A program made the translations under genes and the position numbers. Positions 22,039 to 31,452 of a stretch of 47,423 nt of DNA are shown one piece after another. This stretch comes from an uncultured Eubacteriales bacterium (GTDB lineage: Bacteria; Bacillota; Clostridia; Oscillospirales; Oscillospiraceae), in contig CABRZL010000008.1 in the NCBI GenBank assembly GCA_902475435.1, positions 1 to 47,423 of the forward strand. Reading direction: 5' to 3'. Within the stretch, counting starts at the first letter, position 1, and every line of letters begins with the position of its first letter. Under the pieces are notes generated by a model, which saw only the letters and a list, made by a program, of their open reading frames with translations, did no database searches and was not told the DNA's origin.

Positions 22039-25000
22039 TCATCCGTTTGCTGAAATTTGATCCAGCAATTTCATCATAATCTGTGCCATCTCATTTCGTC
22101 TTGTGAAATCATTTGGCGCCAGATATCCGTCTTTTCCATTCACTATGCCATTTTGTACGGCCCATGCAAAGGATTCCAAATCCCAAGTACCCGTATCCGG
22201 GAAGTCTTTTAGATCTTCCGTAACTTCCTCCGTGAGTTCTTTCTTACAATCTACAGTGTATCGACGAATCATAGTTACCATTTCCTGACGGGAAACGTCT
22301 CGATCCGGCTGGAAGCTTCCATCCTCATATCCTTGGATGATTCCCTCAGAAGCAGCCCACATAACTGCATCATAATACCAAACCTGTTCACCGTTCTCTG
22401 TTTCCTCTACATCTGAGAAGTTCTTAGATTCAGTATATTCTGGTGTTCCTTCCATATTGTAAAGGATTTGTGCCAGTTGTGCACGAGTAATGTGCGCCTC
22501 CGGTGCAAACTTTTCTTCCCCAATTCCCCGCATTAAGCCGTAATACGTCACATAATCAACCGCAGCATGGTACCACGTGTATGTATGGGGCACATCCGTA
22601 TAATCCCAAGAAGGGCAGCTTTCTGCATAGTCACAGCTCACACTGACCGAACAGCTTGCGGACAGATTTCCGACTGTCGCGGTAATGATTGCCGTACCAT
22701 ACCCCACAGCCCGTACGGTTCCGTCTTCTACAGTGGCAACCTTGTCATCGTTGCTGCTCCAAGTCACCGTTTGTTCGGCAGCATTTTCTGGCTCCATGAT
22801 TGCAGTTAAGGTTTTTGTATCGCCTACAGATAGGGAGAGTTTTTCGGGCTTAAGCGTTATCCCTGTTGGAACGGTTGGATCACTATCCTCCACCAGAACC
22901 ACTTCAGAACGATCCCGCACTCTCAAGCAAACTCCATTTGGGTCCATATACACAATGCCCGCTGCGGAAATTTTATTGTTTTTCTGAACAAAGTTCTCCA
23001 GTTGCTCTGACGATTCATCCGAATATCCAATATAGGAATTGAAAAATACTCGGAAACTGTTTGTGCCATCTGAAATCACTGCATAATCGAGCACACCGGC
23101 CGTTTCTCCAGTTTCAACCACAGTACCGCTGACTTGGGCCAGCAGTCCTCCATATTGGCTGTAATCTCCAGCTTGTTCCAAGGTCAACGCTCTCGGCTGT
23201 ACTGCACTGCCGCTTCCCAAGTGGGAAATTGAGATCGTTCTAAGCTCGATATCTCCCTGATAGGCATCCAGAGATCCTGTAACCTGAACCCGATCCCCCA
23301 GCTGAAATTCACCATCATTGGAAGACACCGGATAGATATTCAATCCGCCGGTCTCATCCTGAATGTAAATCGTATCGTAGAACGCATTGGGTTCCACATT
23401 TCCGGCTGTTACTGTACCTTCTACAGTAAATACCTGACCTACGGATTCCGTTCCGGTATATGCTTCGCGTACCTCGGCAATACTGGAAACTGTCACTGGT
23501 TTTTTCACAGAATCCAAAATGTTTTCTAAAATCACTTTGTTGGCGTAACTGGCGTCTCCATAGTCTACACTAGCGCTGTCCGCAATTTCGAAGTTAGACA
23601 GGAACACGGTTCCGGCCAGATACACTCTGCCCTCTCCCACCTGCTCGGTGGCAAGCGTGACAACATCGCCCTTGGGCACCACGGCTGTATCCTCATCGTA
23701 ACTGCCAGATGCGGTTGAGCCCTGTGGCTTTCCGCTGTCCCAGGTCCCTTTCGCTTCTTCAGGCCGAACCTTGGAATTGATGGAATAGCAATTTTCCGAT
23801 CCACGCACCAATGCAACGCCACTTTCTCCCAGATCTATCGATGCACCGGAATATGCGCTGTAACGCTGTCCTTCCTGCATACCATCAAACAAGCTGGTAA
23901 TGAAGCTGTCGCCGCTTTTGGTGTTGAAATCGTCCATATAGACACGATAAGTTTGAGATTCTCCGCCGTTATAATCTACGTCATCATCCAGAACTTCATC
24001 GTCATTGAGCCGCATGGTGGCACCCATAGCTTCCAAAATGGGGTTAATCTGTTCGGTGGAACAATATGGGGCGCCATCGTTACTGTCCTGATAATCCGCC
24101 AAACCACAGAGGATGACAGTTCCTCCGTTTTTCGCATAATCCGCCACCATTTGAATGAACTCTGATGAAAACACCGTCGGCTTTGCGCCGCTGGCATTGT
24201 TGCTGCTGCTTCTCTTATTGGGGGCCGAAATCACCAGCAGGGATACGTCTTCCAGATCTTCTGCAGTAATTTCTTCTCCGGGCTGCCGAATTGTTACCTG
24301 TGCGTTTTGCTGCGCTGCCAGCTCCGAGAAATTCCCCATTCTGTCTGAATAGTAGCCTGTTACATAGTCATTATAGTGCGTTCCGTCTACTAGAATCCGC
24401 GTCACCAGAGACGGATCCGTTACACTCAGTCTCAGTACGCTGGTAAATGTTTGCTCTGTTCCGTCAACAATGGCTGTCATTGCCACATTGATCGTCATAT
24501 TTCCAGCAGATTCCGGCGTATAAGTAAACTGATATGTCTCCGAAGTACCAGATGCAATCTCCGCAATCTCTTCCAAATCTGCTGTATGAATTGTCTCTTC
24601 ATTTACAGTATAGACAAGCGACTGCACCTGCATATCTTCTGTGGTGTTGTTAAATAATTCACTGGAAATGGCGATTTCCTCACCCTTAACCACCAGTTCT
24701 GTATCACAGGCAGTCTCAGAAATTCCTGCGTTGACGCCTTCCCCTGTCCACACAGGCGCAGTGACTGCAATCTGCTTATCTGCCTGTGTAATACGAAGAT
24801 AGTAGTAGGAATAATCATTGGTGTCAAAGTCAAAAGTGACTGTGCCGTTACACCCGGAAAGTGTTTTTTTGTCCGCCGTCAAACCGCCATTTACAATGAC
24901 CTCCACCGTTGCATCAGCATGATCTGTAGGATCGCTGATTTGAACCTCAATGTGAATGCCATCTTCTTGTGCTGGCAGAATCGACCCCATTACATTTCCA

Positions 25001-27801
25001 TTGAGAGAATAGAGGATGGATAAGTCGTTGTCCTCTGTGGCATAAACCCGGTAGTCTGCAATGGCTTCATAGATGTTTTCACGCGTCAATTCATCGGCAA
25101 AAACTACACTACGGGCTGTGTTGGAATCGCCCCAGTTGCCTTTGTGATTGTCCTGGTTATTGGTGGGCGCCACATGCCACCCCTTGTCCAGTGCGCGTGT
25201 GTAATAACTGTAAGAGGGGAAGTAACCGCTTTGGCCCACCGCACCTTCTCCGTTTCCCACCTCAATCAGCGTGATTCTCTCATCTACTTCGGGCGAATAG
25301 AAGGAAAAATCCTGGAAATCGCCAAATGTAGTGCCAGGATGATTGAACTGGGACAGGGATGACTCCACTTCCACCAATTTATCGTAATAGTTTTGATAAC
25401 CGGTTGTACTGCCGGACTTGTTTCCAAACTCACTATTGGACCGGCTTTCAAATCCAGGCGTGTTAAACGTATTGATATGTCCAAAGCCGTCGGACCAGGT
25501 CATTTCAAATCCATAAATTCCCACAAACTCATCATTTGTGACAGCATCAGCGGCATCATGCCCTTCTTGCCACTCGCTGCTGATCGTACTGCAGTCAAAA
25601 CCTAGATCCACGCGGCTGTCACTCTCGTGATCGAAGGAATTGGAATGGTCTGTAACTGCCAAAAAGTCCAGATTCTCCACATTGCTGGCGTGCTCAAACG
25701 CCTCTTCTACCGTACCTGCCCCATCGGAAATGCTGGTATGCGAATGCAACTGTCCAAAGTAAGGCGTAAGCTCTCCCAGCGCAACGGGTTCTCCGTAAGT
25801 AAACGTGAATATCTCCCCAACTATCTCTTCTATTCCTCCGCCAGCCGGGAGCACAGCAATTGCCTTGACCACTAAATCCTTTTCCCCAGTGGGCGCCAGT
25901 TCTTCCGTAATTTCAATGGGTCCTTCATACAAACTGCTCTCTTTGGTGGGATCGCCGCCATTCAGCGTATAATAGATGTTCGTACCGTCTCCTGCAGACA
26001 GTGTAACGCTGTCTCCAGCTTGCAAGCTGGCACCTGAAACCGGGGATGCCGTGACAGTCAGGCCCGCATCCGGCTCCGGCTCTGGTTCCACAGCCTCCAC
26101 CGGGAAAAATACAAGTGCTGTCTTTTCATCCAATTTTGTGGTCCAATCGTCATAGCTATCATCCCAGAACAGATAACTGCTCCGACCCGCATTTTTGACA
26201 TAATACTGCCCATCCTCGGCATGCTCCAGCAGCCACTTATCATGTTCTCCTGCACCAGGATAGGTCGAAAGATAGCTGTCATTCATGCTGAGGTTCTTGC
26301 CGCTGTTAGACGTCAATGTATAGCCATCGGTGGCATTGCCAGTTACATTCCAAACCTCTGTCGCGCCATATCCGGTCATGACATCGCCATCCACACGGAC
26401 AGAAACACCCACTGGATAATAACTGCTCTTGACCGTCTCCGAAATCGCAAGATTGAGTTCGGGAGCATACATGACATAGGTACCTTCTGTCAATCCTGAT
26501 GATCCCGGGTCCGGATTTGGCTCATCTGTCACTTGATAGAACTTGATTTGGAACAGTCCCTCACTGCCGTCTGCAATTGCATGATATGCGCTCCAATTTC
26601 CTTTGCTCTCGTACCACTGCATGTAGCAATTACGGACTGTGTTTTGCACATAATAGGTGCCATCTCCATTGTCAATTAGCTTCCATTTATCGTACTTTTC
26701 CCCCAGCGGCATGCTGGTATAGTCGTCGCCCATCCCGATCTTCTGGCCATTGTAGGAAAAGCTAAAGGTGCCGTCCTTATTGTCCACTACCGTCCAGATG
26801 TCCGCTTGCGTATAGCCGGTTAAGGTTCCGTCGATTTGCTCCGTAACGTCCGTACCCTGATTATAAAAGGAAGAATATTCTGCAGACAGAGCCTTCCCAT
26901 AGGCCGGCACATAGATTACTACTTGGTTCCCGTCCGCAATCGGCGCCGACGGTTCCGGTGTATCTGTCTGAATGGTATAGGTAATGGTCTGAACTGCACT
27001 GCTAACACCATTCAAAATTGCGATGGCCTTCAAAGTAATCGCAGCACCAGGCTCGCCAGAAATAACGGGCTTTTGATTGTCCGCATAAGCCGTACTGGCA
27101 CTTGTTGGATCACTCCCGTCCAGGGTATAATAAATCGTCGCACCGGATGTTGCACAGCTCAACGTAACTTCTGATCCGTTTGCCACTTCGCCGCTTTGCA
27201 GGTCGGGCTGCGGCGCTGCCACCGTTGTTCCCTCACTTCCAGTCTCCACAAATTTATATAAAGTGAACCCGCTTGGGTATCCATTGGGATTCCCATCTAC
27301 TGTTGTTGTTTTATACGCACGAAATTTATTGTCAGATCCCTTGTTGCTTGCCAGTATAACCGTATCTTCCCCTGTGCCGGCAAATGTGACGCTCCCATCT
27401 TTCCATGTCCATTTCCAGCTATACTCTCCCGCTTGAATTCCGTTATTATTGCCGCCTTTGGGTGCAATATAAGTTCCGTCGCTCAGCCGGATGGTTGCAT
27501 TTTCTCCCGCTACTGTGATCTCACATACCAATGCTCCATCTGGATTCATAATGGTATTTTCCGCTATGGATGAGGATACATCCGTTGCTGTAACCCAACC
27601 ATTGTCCAATGTCCCCACTGCATAACCGGAACTGACTACTATGACATATTTGCCAGACGTAAACTCCTCGGCAATATCTGTCTTTTGGTAAGTTCCCATA
27701 TCTGCCGCCAGCGCTGTTGCGGGAAGCAGAGAAAACAGTGCAGACAGCAACAAGAGCATAGAGAGCAATCGCTGTATCGGCCTCTTTAACCGTGTTTTCA
27801 T
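22039..27801 (-). CDS. Giant secreted PHP-family (CehA/McbA-like) metallohydrolase with SLH anchor
   Basis: 1920-aa surface enzyme. Signal peptide 1-32; CHB_HEX_C-type beta domains near 220 (ATIYYTLDGSDPT) and 608 (NIYYTLNGGDPT); two related ~120-aa repeats at roughly 290-430 and 440-570 (AYGKALSAEYSSFYNQG- and LNLAISETVKSSYYPVG-type). The PHP metallohydrolase domain is about 680-950: QLHSHTSISDG, AVTDHSNSF, GHINTFN, NHPGTT and NNQDNHKGNWG carry the metal-binding His and Asp. Then a Rossmann-like domain (about 1150-1290), an OB-like IQDETGG domain (about 1453-1600), a Big_2 domain (about 1647-1720) and three SLH repeats (about 1733-1918) for cell-wall polymer binding. PHP proteins hydrolyse phosphoesters; the substrate is unknown. 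Start 27801 follows GAGAGGGG. Probably in an operon with the YibE/F gene 18 bases upstream. Confidence 0.88.
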   Translation of the reverse strand: MKTRLKRPIQRLLSMLLLLSALFSLLPATALAADMGTYQKTDIAEEFTSGKYVIVVSSGYAVGTLDNGWVTATDVSSSIAENTIMNPDGALVCEITVAGENATIRLSDGTYIAPKGGNNNGIQAGEYSWKWTWKDGSVTFAGTGEDTVILASNKGSDNKFRAYKTTTVDGNPNGYPSGFTLYKFVETGSEGTTVAAPQPDLQSGEVANGSEVTLSCATSGATIYYTLDGSDPTSASTAYADNQKPVISGEPGAAITLKAIAILNGVSSAVQTITYTIQTDTPEPSAPIADGNQVVIYVPAYGKALSAEYSSFYNQGTDVTEQIDGTLTGYTQADIWTVVDNKDGTFSFSYNGQKIGMGDDYTSMPLGEKYDKWKLIDNGDGTYYVQNTVRNCYMQWYESKGNWSAYHAIADGSEGLFQIKFYQVTDEPNPDPGSSGLTEGTYVMYAPELNLAISETVKSSYYPVGVSVRVDGDVMTGYGATEVWNVTGNATDGYTLTSNSGKNLSMNDSYLSTYPGAGEHDKWLLEHAEDGQYYVKNAGRSSYLFWDDSYDDWTTKLDEKTALVFFPVEAVEPEPEPDAGLTVTASPVSGASLQAGDSVTLSAGDGTNIYYTLNGGDPTKESSLYEGPIEITEELAPTGEKDLVVKAIAVLPAGGGIEEIVGEIFTFTYGEPVALGELTPYFGQLHSHTSISDGAGTVEEAFEHASNVENLDFLAVTDHSNSFDHESDSRVDLGFDCSTISSEWQEGHDAADAVTNDEFVGIYGFEMTWSDGFGHINTFNTPGFESRSNSEFGNKSGSTTGYQNYYDKLVEVESSLSQFNHPGTTFGDFQDFSFYSPEVDERITLIEVGNGEGAVGQSGYFPSYSYYTRALDKGWHVAPTNNQDNHKGNWGDSNTARSVVFADELTRENIYEAIADYRVYATEDNDLSILYSLNGNVMGSILPAQEDGIHIEVQISDPTDHADATVEVIVNGGLTADKKTLSGCNGTVTFDFDTNDYSYYYLRITQADKQIAVTAPVWTGEGVNAGISETACDTELVVKGEEIAISSELFNNTTEDMQVQSLVYTVNEETIHTADLEEIAEIASGTSETYQFTYTPESAGNMTINVAMTAIVDGTEQTFTSVLRLSVTDPSLVTRILVDGTHYNDYVTGYYSDRMGNFSELAAQQNAQVTIRQPGEEITAEDLEDVSLLVISAPNKRSSSNNASGAKPTVFSSEFIQMVADYAKNGGTVILCGLADYQDSNDGAPYCSTEQINPILEAMGATMRLNDDEVLDDDVDYNGGESQTYRVYMDDFNTKSGDSFITSLFDGMQEGQRYSAYSGASIDLGESGVALVRGSENCYSINSKVRPEEAKGTWDSGKPQGSTASGSYDEDTAVVPKGDVVTLATEQVGEGRVYLAGTVFLSNFEIADSASVDYGDASYANKVILENILDSVKKPVTVSSIAEVREAYTGTESVGQVFTVEGTVTAGNVEPNAFYDTIYIQDETGGLNIYPVSSNDGEFQLGDRVQVTGSLDAYQGDIELRTISISHLGSGSAVQPRALTLEQAGDYSQYGGLLAQVSGTVVETGETAGVLDYAVISDGTNSFRVFFNSYIGYSDESSEQLENFVQKNNKISAAGIVYMDPNGVCLRVRDRSEVVLVEDSDPTVPTGITLKPEKLSLSVGDTKTLTAIMEPENAAEQTVTWSSNDDKVATVEDGTVRAVGYGTAIITATVGNLSASCSVSVSCDYAESCPSWDYTDVPHTYTWYHAAVDYVTYYGLMRGIGEEKFAPEAHITRAQLAQILYNMEGTPEYTESKNFSDVEETENGEQVWYYDAVMWAASEGIIQGYEDGSFQPDRDVSRQEMVTMIRRYTVDCKKELTEEVTEDLKDFPDTGTWDLESFAWAVQNGIVNGKDGYLAPNDFTRRNEMAQIMMKLLDQISANG

Positions 27802-27819
27802 AGAAACCCCTCTCAATTT

Positions 27820-29031
27820 TTATTTAGATTGTGTATGTAAAACTCCAGTTCTGCTTTTGCCGCCCATCATCAGGGCGCCCAAAGCAGCTACCAGAGGGAC
27901 TGTCAGTAAAATCCCCAAGGAACCAGCCATACTTTGCAGCACTTCCACACAGATAAAGTCCGTGTTGATCAACTGGAGAAACGGAATATCATAGACCTGT
28001 ACCAGGATCAACATATTGAGCGATGAGCCGGCAAACGCCAAAATCAATGTGTTGGCCATCGTGCCCATGGCGTCTCTTCCAATATTCATTCCTGATTGAA
28101 ACAACGCCCGGAATGCAATCTCCGGATGAACTGTTTTCAGTTCCCATTCCGCTGATGCAATGGACATAGAAACATCCATCACGGCTCCCAACGCCGCAAT
28201 CAGTACACCGCAGATCATAAGTCCGGATATTGTCAGTCCTTTTTCCGTCCCATAGAGAAGCAGGTTTTCCGCTTCGCTCATATTAAATCCATCCAGCGGC
28301 ATCAACCATCCGGCTACAGCCGCCACCAACGCAGACACTGCTACCCCGCCTACACAGCCGCATATTGCGCAAAGTGTTTTTTTAGAGAAGCCTCCTACGA
28401 ATATTAAAGACGCCGCCGCAGACAGTGAAACAACCACAACCGTCAGCAGAATCGGAGGCAATCCACAGATTGCCCCTGGAATCAGCAGCAGCCATATGCA
28501 AAGCAGCGTATAGACTAAGCCGCCCAAAGCTCTGAGGCCCTTCCTGCCGCCGAGCAGCACCAGGACCACACAAAAGAGCAGCAGCACACCGCCTAAAACA
28601 ACACCTCGGTCATAGTTAAACATCGTGGCATAGTAAGATCCATCTGATTCCGTAATAAGACGAACGATGATACGATCCCCTACATCCACATCCACATTGA
28701 ACAATGCACTGAGATAGTTATCCATTTGCAGGATTTCATCTTTATGGCCGCCAGACAAAATCCTGATTTCAAGTTCCTGCGTACCTACACGGCGGCCTTC
28801 GCCATTTTCTTGATCCGGCTCCGCATTATCTGAAAGAACTGCGGTCACCTTTGCCGGTACAAATACCAATTGGCTGGAGGCTGGAGGCGTTTTTGATGCC
28901 AGGTCACGATTTAGCCAGACAACTCCTCCTAGGGGAAGTAATAACAAAAGCAAACATACTACAATCCGCCTGATTCGTTCTCTTATCCGGATTGGTTTTC
29001 TATTTTGTGATTTCTGTTGCAATATTTTCAT
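27820..29031 (-). CDS. YibE/F-like multi-pass membrane protein
   Basis: 403 residues: an N-terminal membrane segment (VCLLLLLLPLGGVVWLN), an outside domain of ~110 residues (FVPAKVTAVLSDN ... VGDRIIVRLITES) and seven or so membrane helices with LGGRKGLRALGGLVYTLL, GALGAVMDVSMSIASA, GRDAMGTMANTLILAFAGSS typical of the YibE/F family. Its function is not established. I chose ATG 29031, whose upstream GGAGC is weak; the longer frame begins at a TTG (29142) without a ribosome site. It directly precedes the PHP/SLH gene, so the pair may work together at the cell surface. Confidence 0.85.
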   Translation of the reverse strand: MKILQQKSQNRKPIRIRERIRRIVVCLLLLLLPLGGVVWLNRDLASKTPPASSQLVFVPAKVTAVLSDNAEPDQENGEGRRVGTQELEIRILSGGHKDEILQMDNYLSALFNVDVDVGDRIIVRLITESDGSYYATMFNYDRGVVLGGVLLLFCVVLVLLGGRKGLRALGGLVYTLLCIWLLLIPGAICGLPPILLTVVVVSLSAAASLIFVGGFSKKTLCAICGCVGGVAVSALVAAVAGWLMPLDGFNMSEAENLLLYGTEKGLTISGLMICGVLIAALGAVMDVSMSIASAEWELKTVHPEIAFRALFQSGMNIGRDAMGTMANTLILAFAGSSLNMLILVQVYDIPFLQLINTDFICVEVLQSMAGSLGILLTVPLVAALGALMMGGKSRTGVLHTQSK

Positions 29032-29191
29032 GCTCCGTTGCTGCAAATTTGGGGGAGAAGGTCTTTCCTGTCGGTCTACACCCCGTATTTTATGATAGAA
29101 ATCAGCCCGTAAAGTTTCAACCAACCCTTTTGTAAATTTCAAAGGAATTTGAAAATAAAAATTTTACACACATACAGCACTACAAGTTTGA

Positions 29192-29221
29192 TTGCAATTC
29201 CCGTTCGTGTTCTGTTATAAT
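29192..29221 (+). promoter_or_regulatory. Promoter of the response regulator-kinase operon
   Basis: -35 TTGCAA (29192-29197), 18-base spacer, -10 TATAAT (29216-29221), 90 bases before the response regulator ATG. Confidence 0.65.
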
Positions 29222-29310
29222 AAAGTGTTGCAAATAAAAGTCATCGTGTCATTTGTTTTCTAATCCAATTCTCATTTAAATTCGCTATTCTGGATATAGG
29301 AGGTGCTGTT

Positions 29311-29984
29311 ATGCGAATTTTAATTGCAGAAGATGAACAGGATCTGAACCGTATTTTAGTGCAGAAACTGTCATCCGAGGGCTACAGTGTAGATAGCTGC
29401 CTGGATGGTCAAGACGCCATGGATCATTTGGCCGCTGCCGATTATGATGCGATTATTTTAGACATTATGATGCCAAAAGCCGATGGATATACCGTGCTGC
29501 AGTTTCTTCGGAAGCAGGGAAAAACCACCCCGGTCCTGTTCCTTACCGCGCGAGATTCCGTTCCAGATCGGGTCAAAGGCTTGGATAGCGGCGCCAATGA
29601 TTATTTGATTAAGCCATTTTCCTTTGCTGAACTCATGGCCCGCATTCGTGCTATGACCCGCACCCCCTTTGGTATGACCAGCAATATTTTGACGGTAGGC
29701 GATCTCACCATGGACTGCTCTGCACACACGGTTTGCAGAAACGGACAAGAAATATCCTTGTCCGCCAAGGAATATGCACTTTTGGAATATCTGATGCGAA
29801 ATCGTGGTATTGTGCTGTCCAGGGAAAAAATTGAAAATCACATTTGGAACTTTGATTATACAGGCGGTACCAATGTGGTAGATGTATACATTCGCTACCT
29901 GCGAAAAAAATTGATGAGGATCATCCAAAAAAACTGATCCATACAATACGCGGCAGCGGCTATGTGCTGCGGGAGGACACATGA
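29311..29984 (+). pseudogene. OmpR-family response regulator, frameshifted at an A7 tract
   Basis: DNA-binding response regulator. Receiver domain 1-115 with the acidic pair EDE (7-9), phospho-acceptor Asp51 in ILDIMMPKADGY, Thr in LFLTARD and Lys in YLIKPFSFAEL; winged-helix domain from ~125 (LTVGDLTMDCSAHTV ... VDVYIRYLRKK). After RKK the zero frame gives LMRIIQKN and a stop at 29937. One base back, on the A7 run at 29904-29910, the normal ending follows: IDEDHPKKLIHTIRGSGYVL and REDT with a stop at 29984 overlapping the kinase ATG. So either one A is missing from an A8 or a -1 slip on A AAA AAA makes the full 224-aa form. Without it the final DNA-recognition hairpin is lost. Partner of the downstream kinase. 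Confidence 0.85.
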
Positions 29985-31387
29985 AAAATTGTTCCATTCG
30001 TCTTAAAATCACACTCTGGTTTTCCATCCTTCTAATTGTTATTGTAGCGCTTACCTTCTTGGTTGTCTTTTCTGTGAGCAGATCTGTCATGCAGCAACAG
30101 CTGAGACGCGCATTGGCAGAAACAGTAGAGGACAACATAGACGAGGTTGAGTTTTTGGAAACGCTGGACTACAGGGACAATGACTTCGACAATGACCTGT
30201 ATCTCCAATACCGTGGAGGATATTTGGAAATCGACGACGACTATTTGGATCGTGTAAACGGCATTGCCACGGCCCTCTACCAGGAGGACGGCCGCCTCCT
30301 TTACGGAGAAGATCCCATTGCCGCCGATGGACTTGCATTCCTGGACGGCCAAATTCAAACTTATACAGCCAACGGCACCACCTACTATGTCTATGATCGA
30401 ATGCTCTCTGGAAACAATCTAGACGGCCTTTGGCTAAGAGGTGTCGTTTCGGAGCTTCAGGGAATGGAGCAGCTTTCTTCTATCGTCCGGTTCTCTTTGA
30501 TTTTGTTGCCGCTGCTCTTGCTTCTGGCAATAGTCGGGGGCTGGATTATCGCCGGAAGGGTTCTGCGGCCCATTCAACAAATTGCGCAAGCCGCCTCCCA
30601 GATCAGTCAGGGACACGACCTCAAAAAACGGATTCATCTCGGTCCCGGCGGAGATGAACTGCATAAGCTTGCAGATATTTTTGATGCCATGTTTGATCGG
30701 CTGGAGACCAGCTTTGCTGCAGAACAGCAATTTACCTCTGACGCCTCCCACGAACTGCGCACACCCATGAGCGTCATTATGGCCCAATGTGAATATACTT
30801 TGGAGTCGCCCAGATCCCCAGAAGAGTATCAAGATGCGCTGGAGGTCATTCAGCGACAGGGGCGGAAAATGTCCAGACTGATCCACGATATGCTGGACTT
30901 TACCCGATTAGAGAACAGATCCAATCGCGAACCATTTGTTCCCGTTGATCTTTCCGCTCTGGTTTCCTCCGTTTGCGACGATATGGCTTTATTAAAGGAA
31001 AACGGAATTTCTCTGACGTCCCATGTTGAACCCAACATTACAATCAATGGAGACATTGATCTGTTGACGAGACTCCTGGTCAACCTTATCAGCAACGCTT
31101 ATCACTATGGCCGCCCGGACGGATGGATCAACGTCACGCTTCAGTGGAAAGACGGATCTGTCAATCTCTCCGTCGCCGACAATGGTATTGGAATTGCCCC
31201 CGACCAACAGGAGAAAATTTTCCATCGGTTCTATCAGGCAGATTCCTCCCGCACCGGAAATGGTACTGGACTTGGACTTTCTATGGTACAGGAAATTGTT
31301 CGACTCCATGGCGGTACAATTCAAGTGGAAAGCCAGTTGGATCACGGCAGCACCTTTATCATAACAATTCCAGAAAAAATTTCATAA
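29981..31387 (+). CDS. Sensor histidine kinase
   Basis: 468-aa membrane kinase. Two membrane segments (about 12-34 and 160-190) enclose an acidic outside domain of ~125 residues (DNIDEVEFLETLDYRDND, DDYLDRVNG). A HAMP linker follows (GRVLRPIQQIAQAASQIS), then the phospho-acceptor His in TSDASHELRTPMSV (about 256), N box LVNLISNAYHYG, G1 ADNGIGIAP and G2 GNGTGLGLSMV. All motifs intact. ATG 29981 overlaps the corrected stop of the response regulator (ATGA), so the two are co-translated in the full-frame form. The acidic outside domain suggests sensing of a cation or cationic peptide; inference only. Confidence 0.94.
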   Translation: MKNCSIRLKITLWFSILLIVIVALTFLVVFSVSRSVMQQQLRRALAETVEDNIDEVEFLETLDYRDNDFDNDLYLQYRGGYLEIDDDYLDRVNGIATALYQEDGRLLYGEDPIAADGLAFLDGQIQTYTANGTTYYVYDRMLSGNNLDGLWLRGVVSELQGMEQLSSIVRFSLILLPLLLLLAIVGGWIIAGRVLRPIQQIAQAASQISQGHDLKKRIHLGPGGDELHKLADIFDAMFDRLETSFAAEQQFTSDASHELRTPMSVIMAQCEYTLESPRSPEEYQDALEVIQRQGRKMSRLIHDMLDFTRLENRSNREPFVPVDLSALVSSVCDDMALLKENGISLTSHVEPNITINGDIDLLTRLLVNLISNAYHYGRPDGWINVTLQWKDGSVNLSVADNGIGIAPDQQEKIFHRFYQADSSRTGNGTGLGLSMVQEIVRLHGGTIQVESQLDHGSTFIITIPEKIS

Positions 31388-31452
31388 TTCTAATGTTCTT
31401 CTCATGTTTTGCCGATACAATACACATAGAAAAAACGAAGGGAGTTTTTCAT

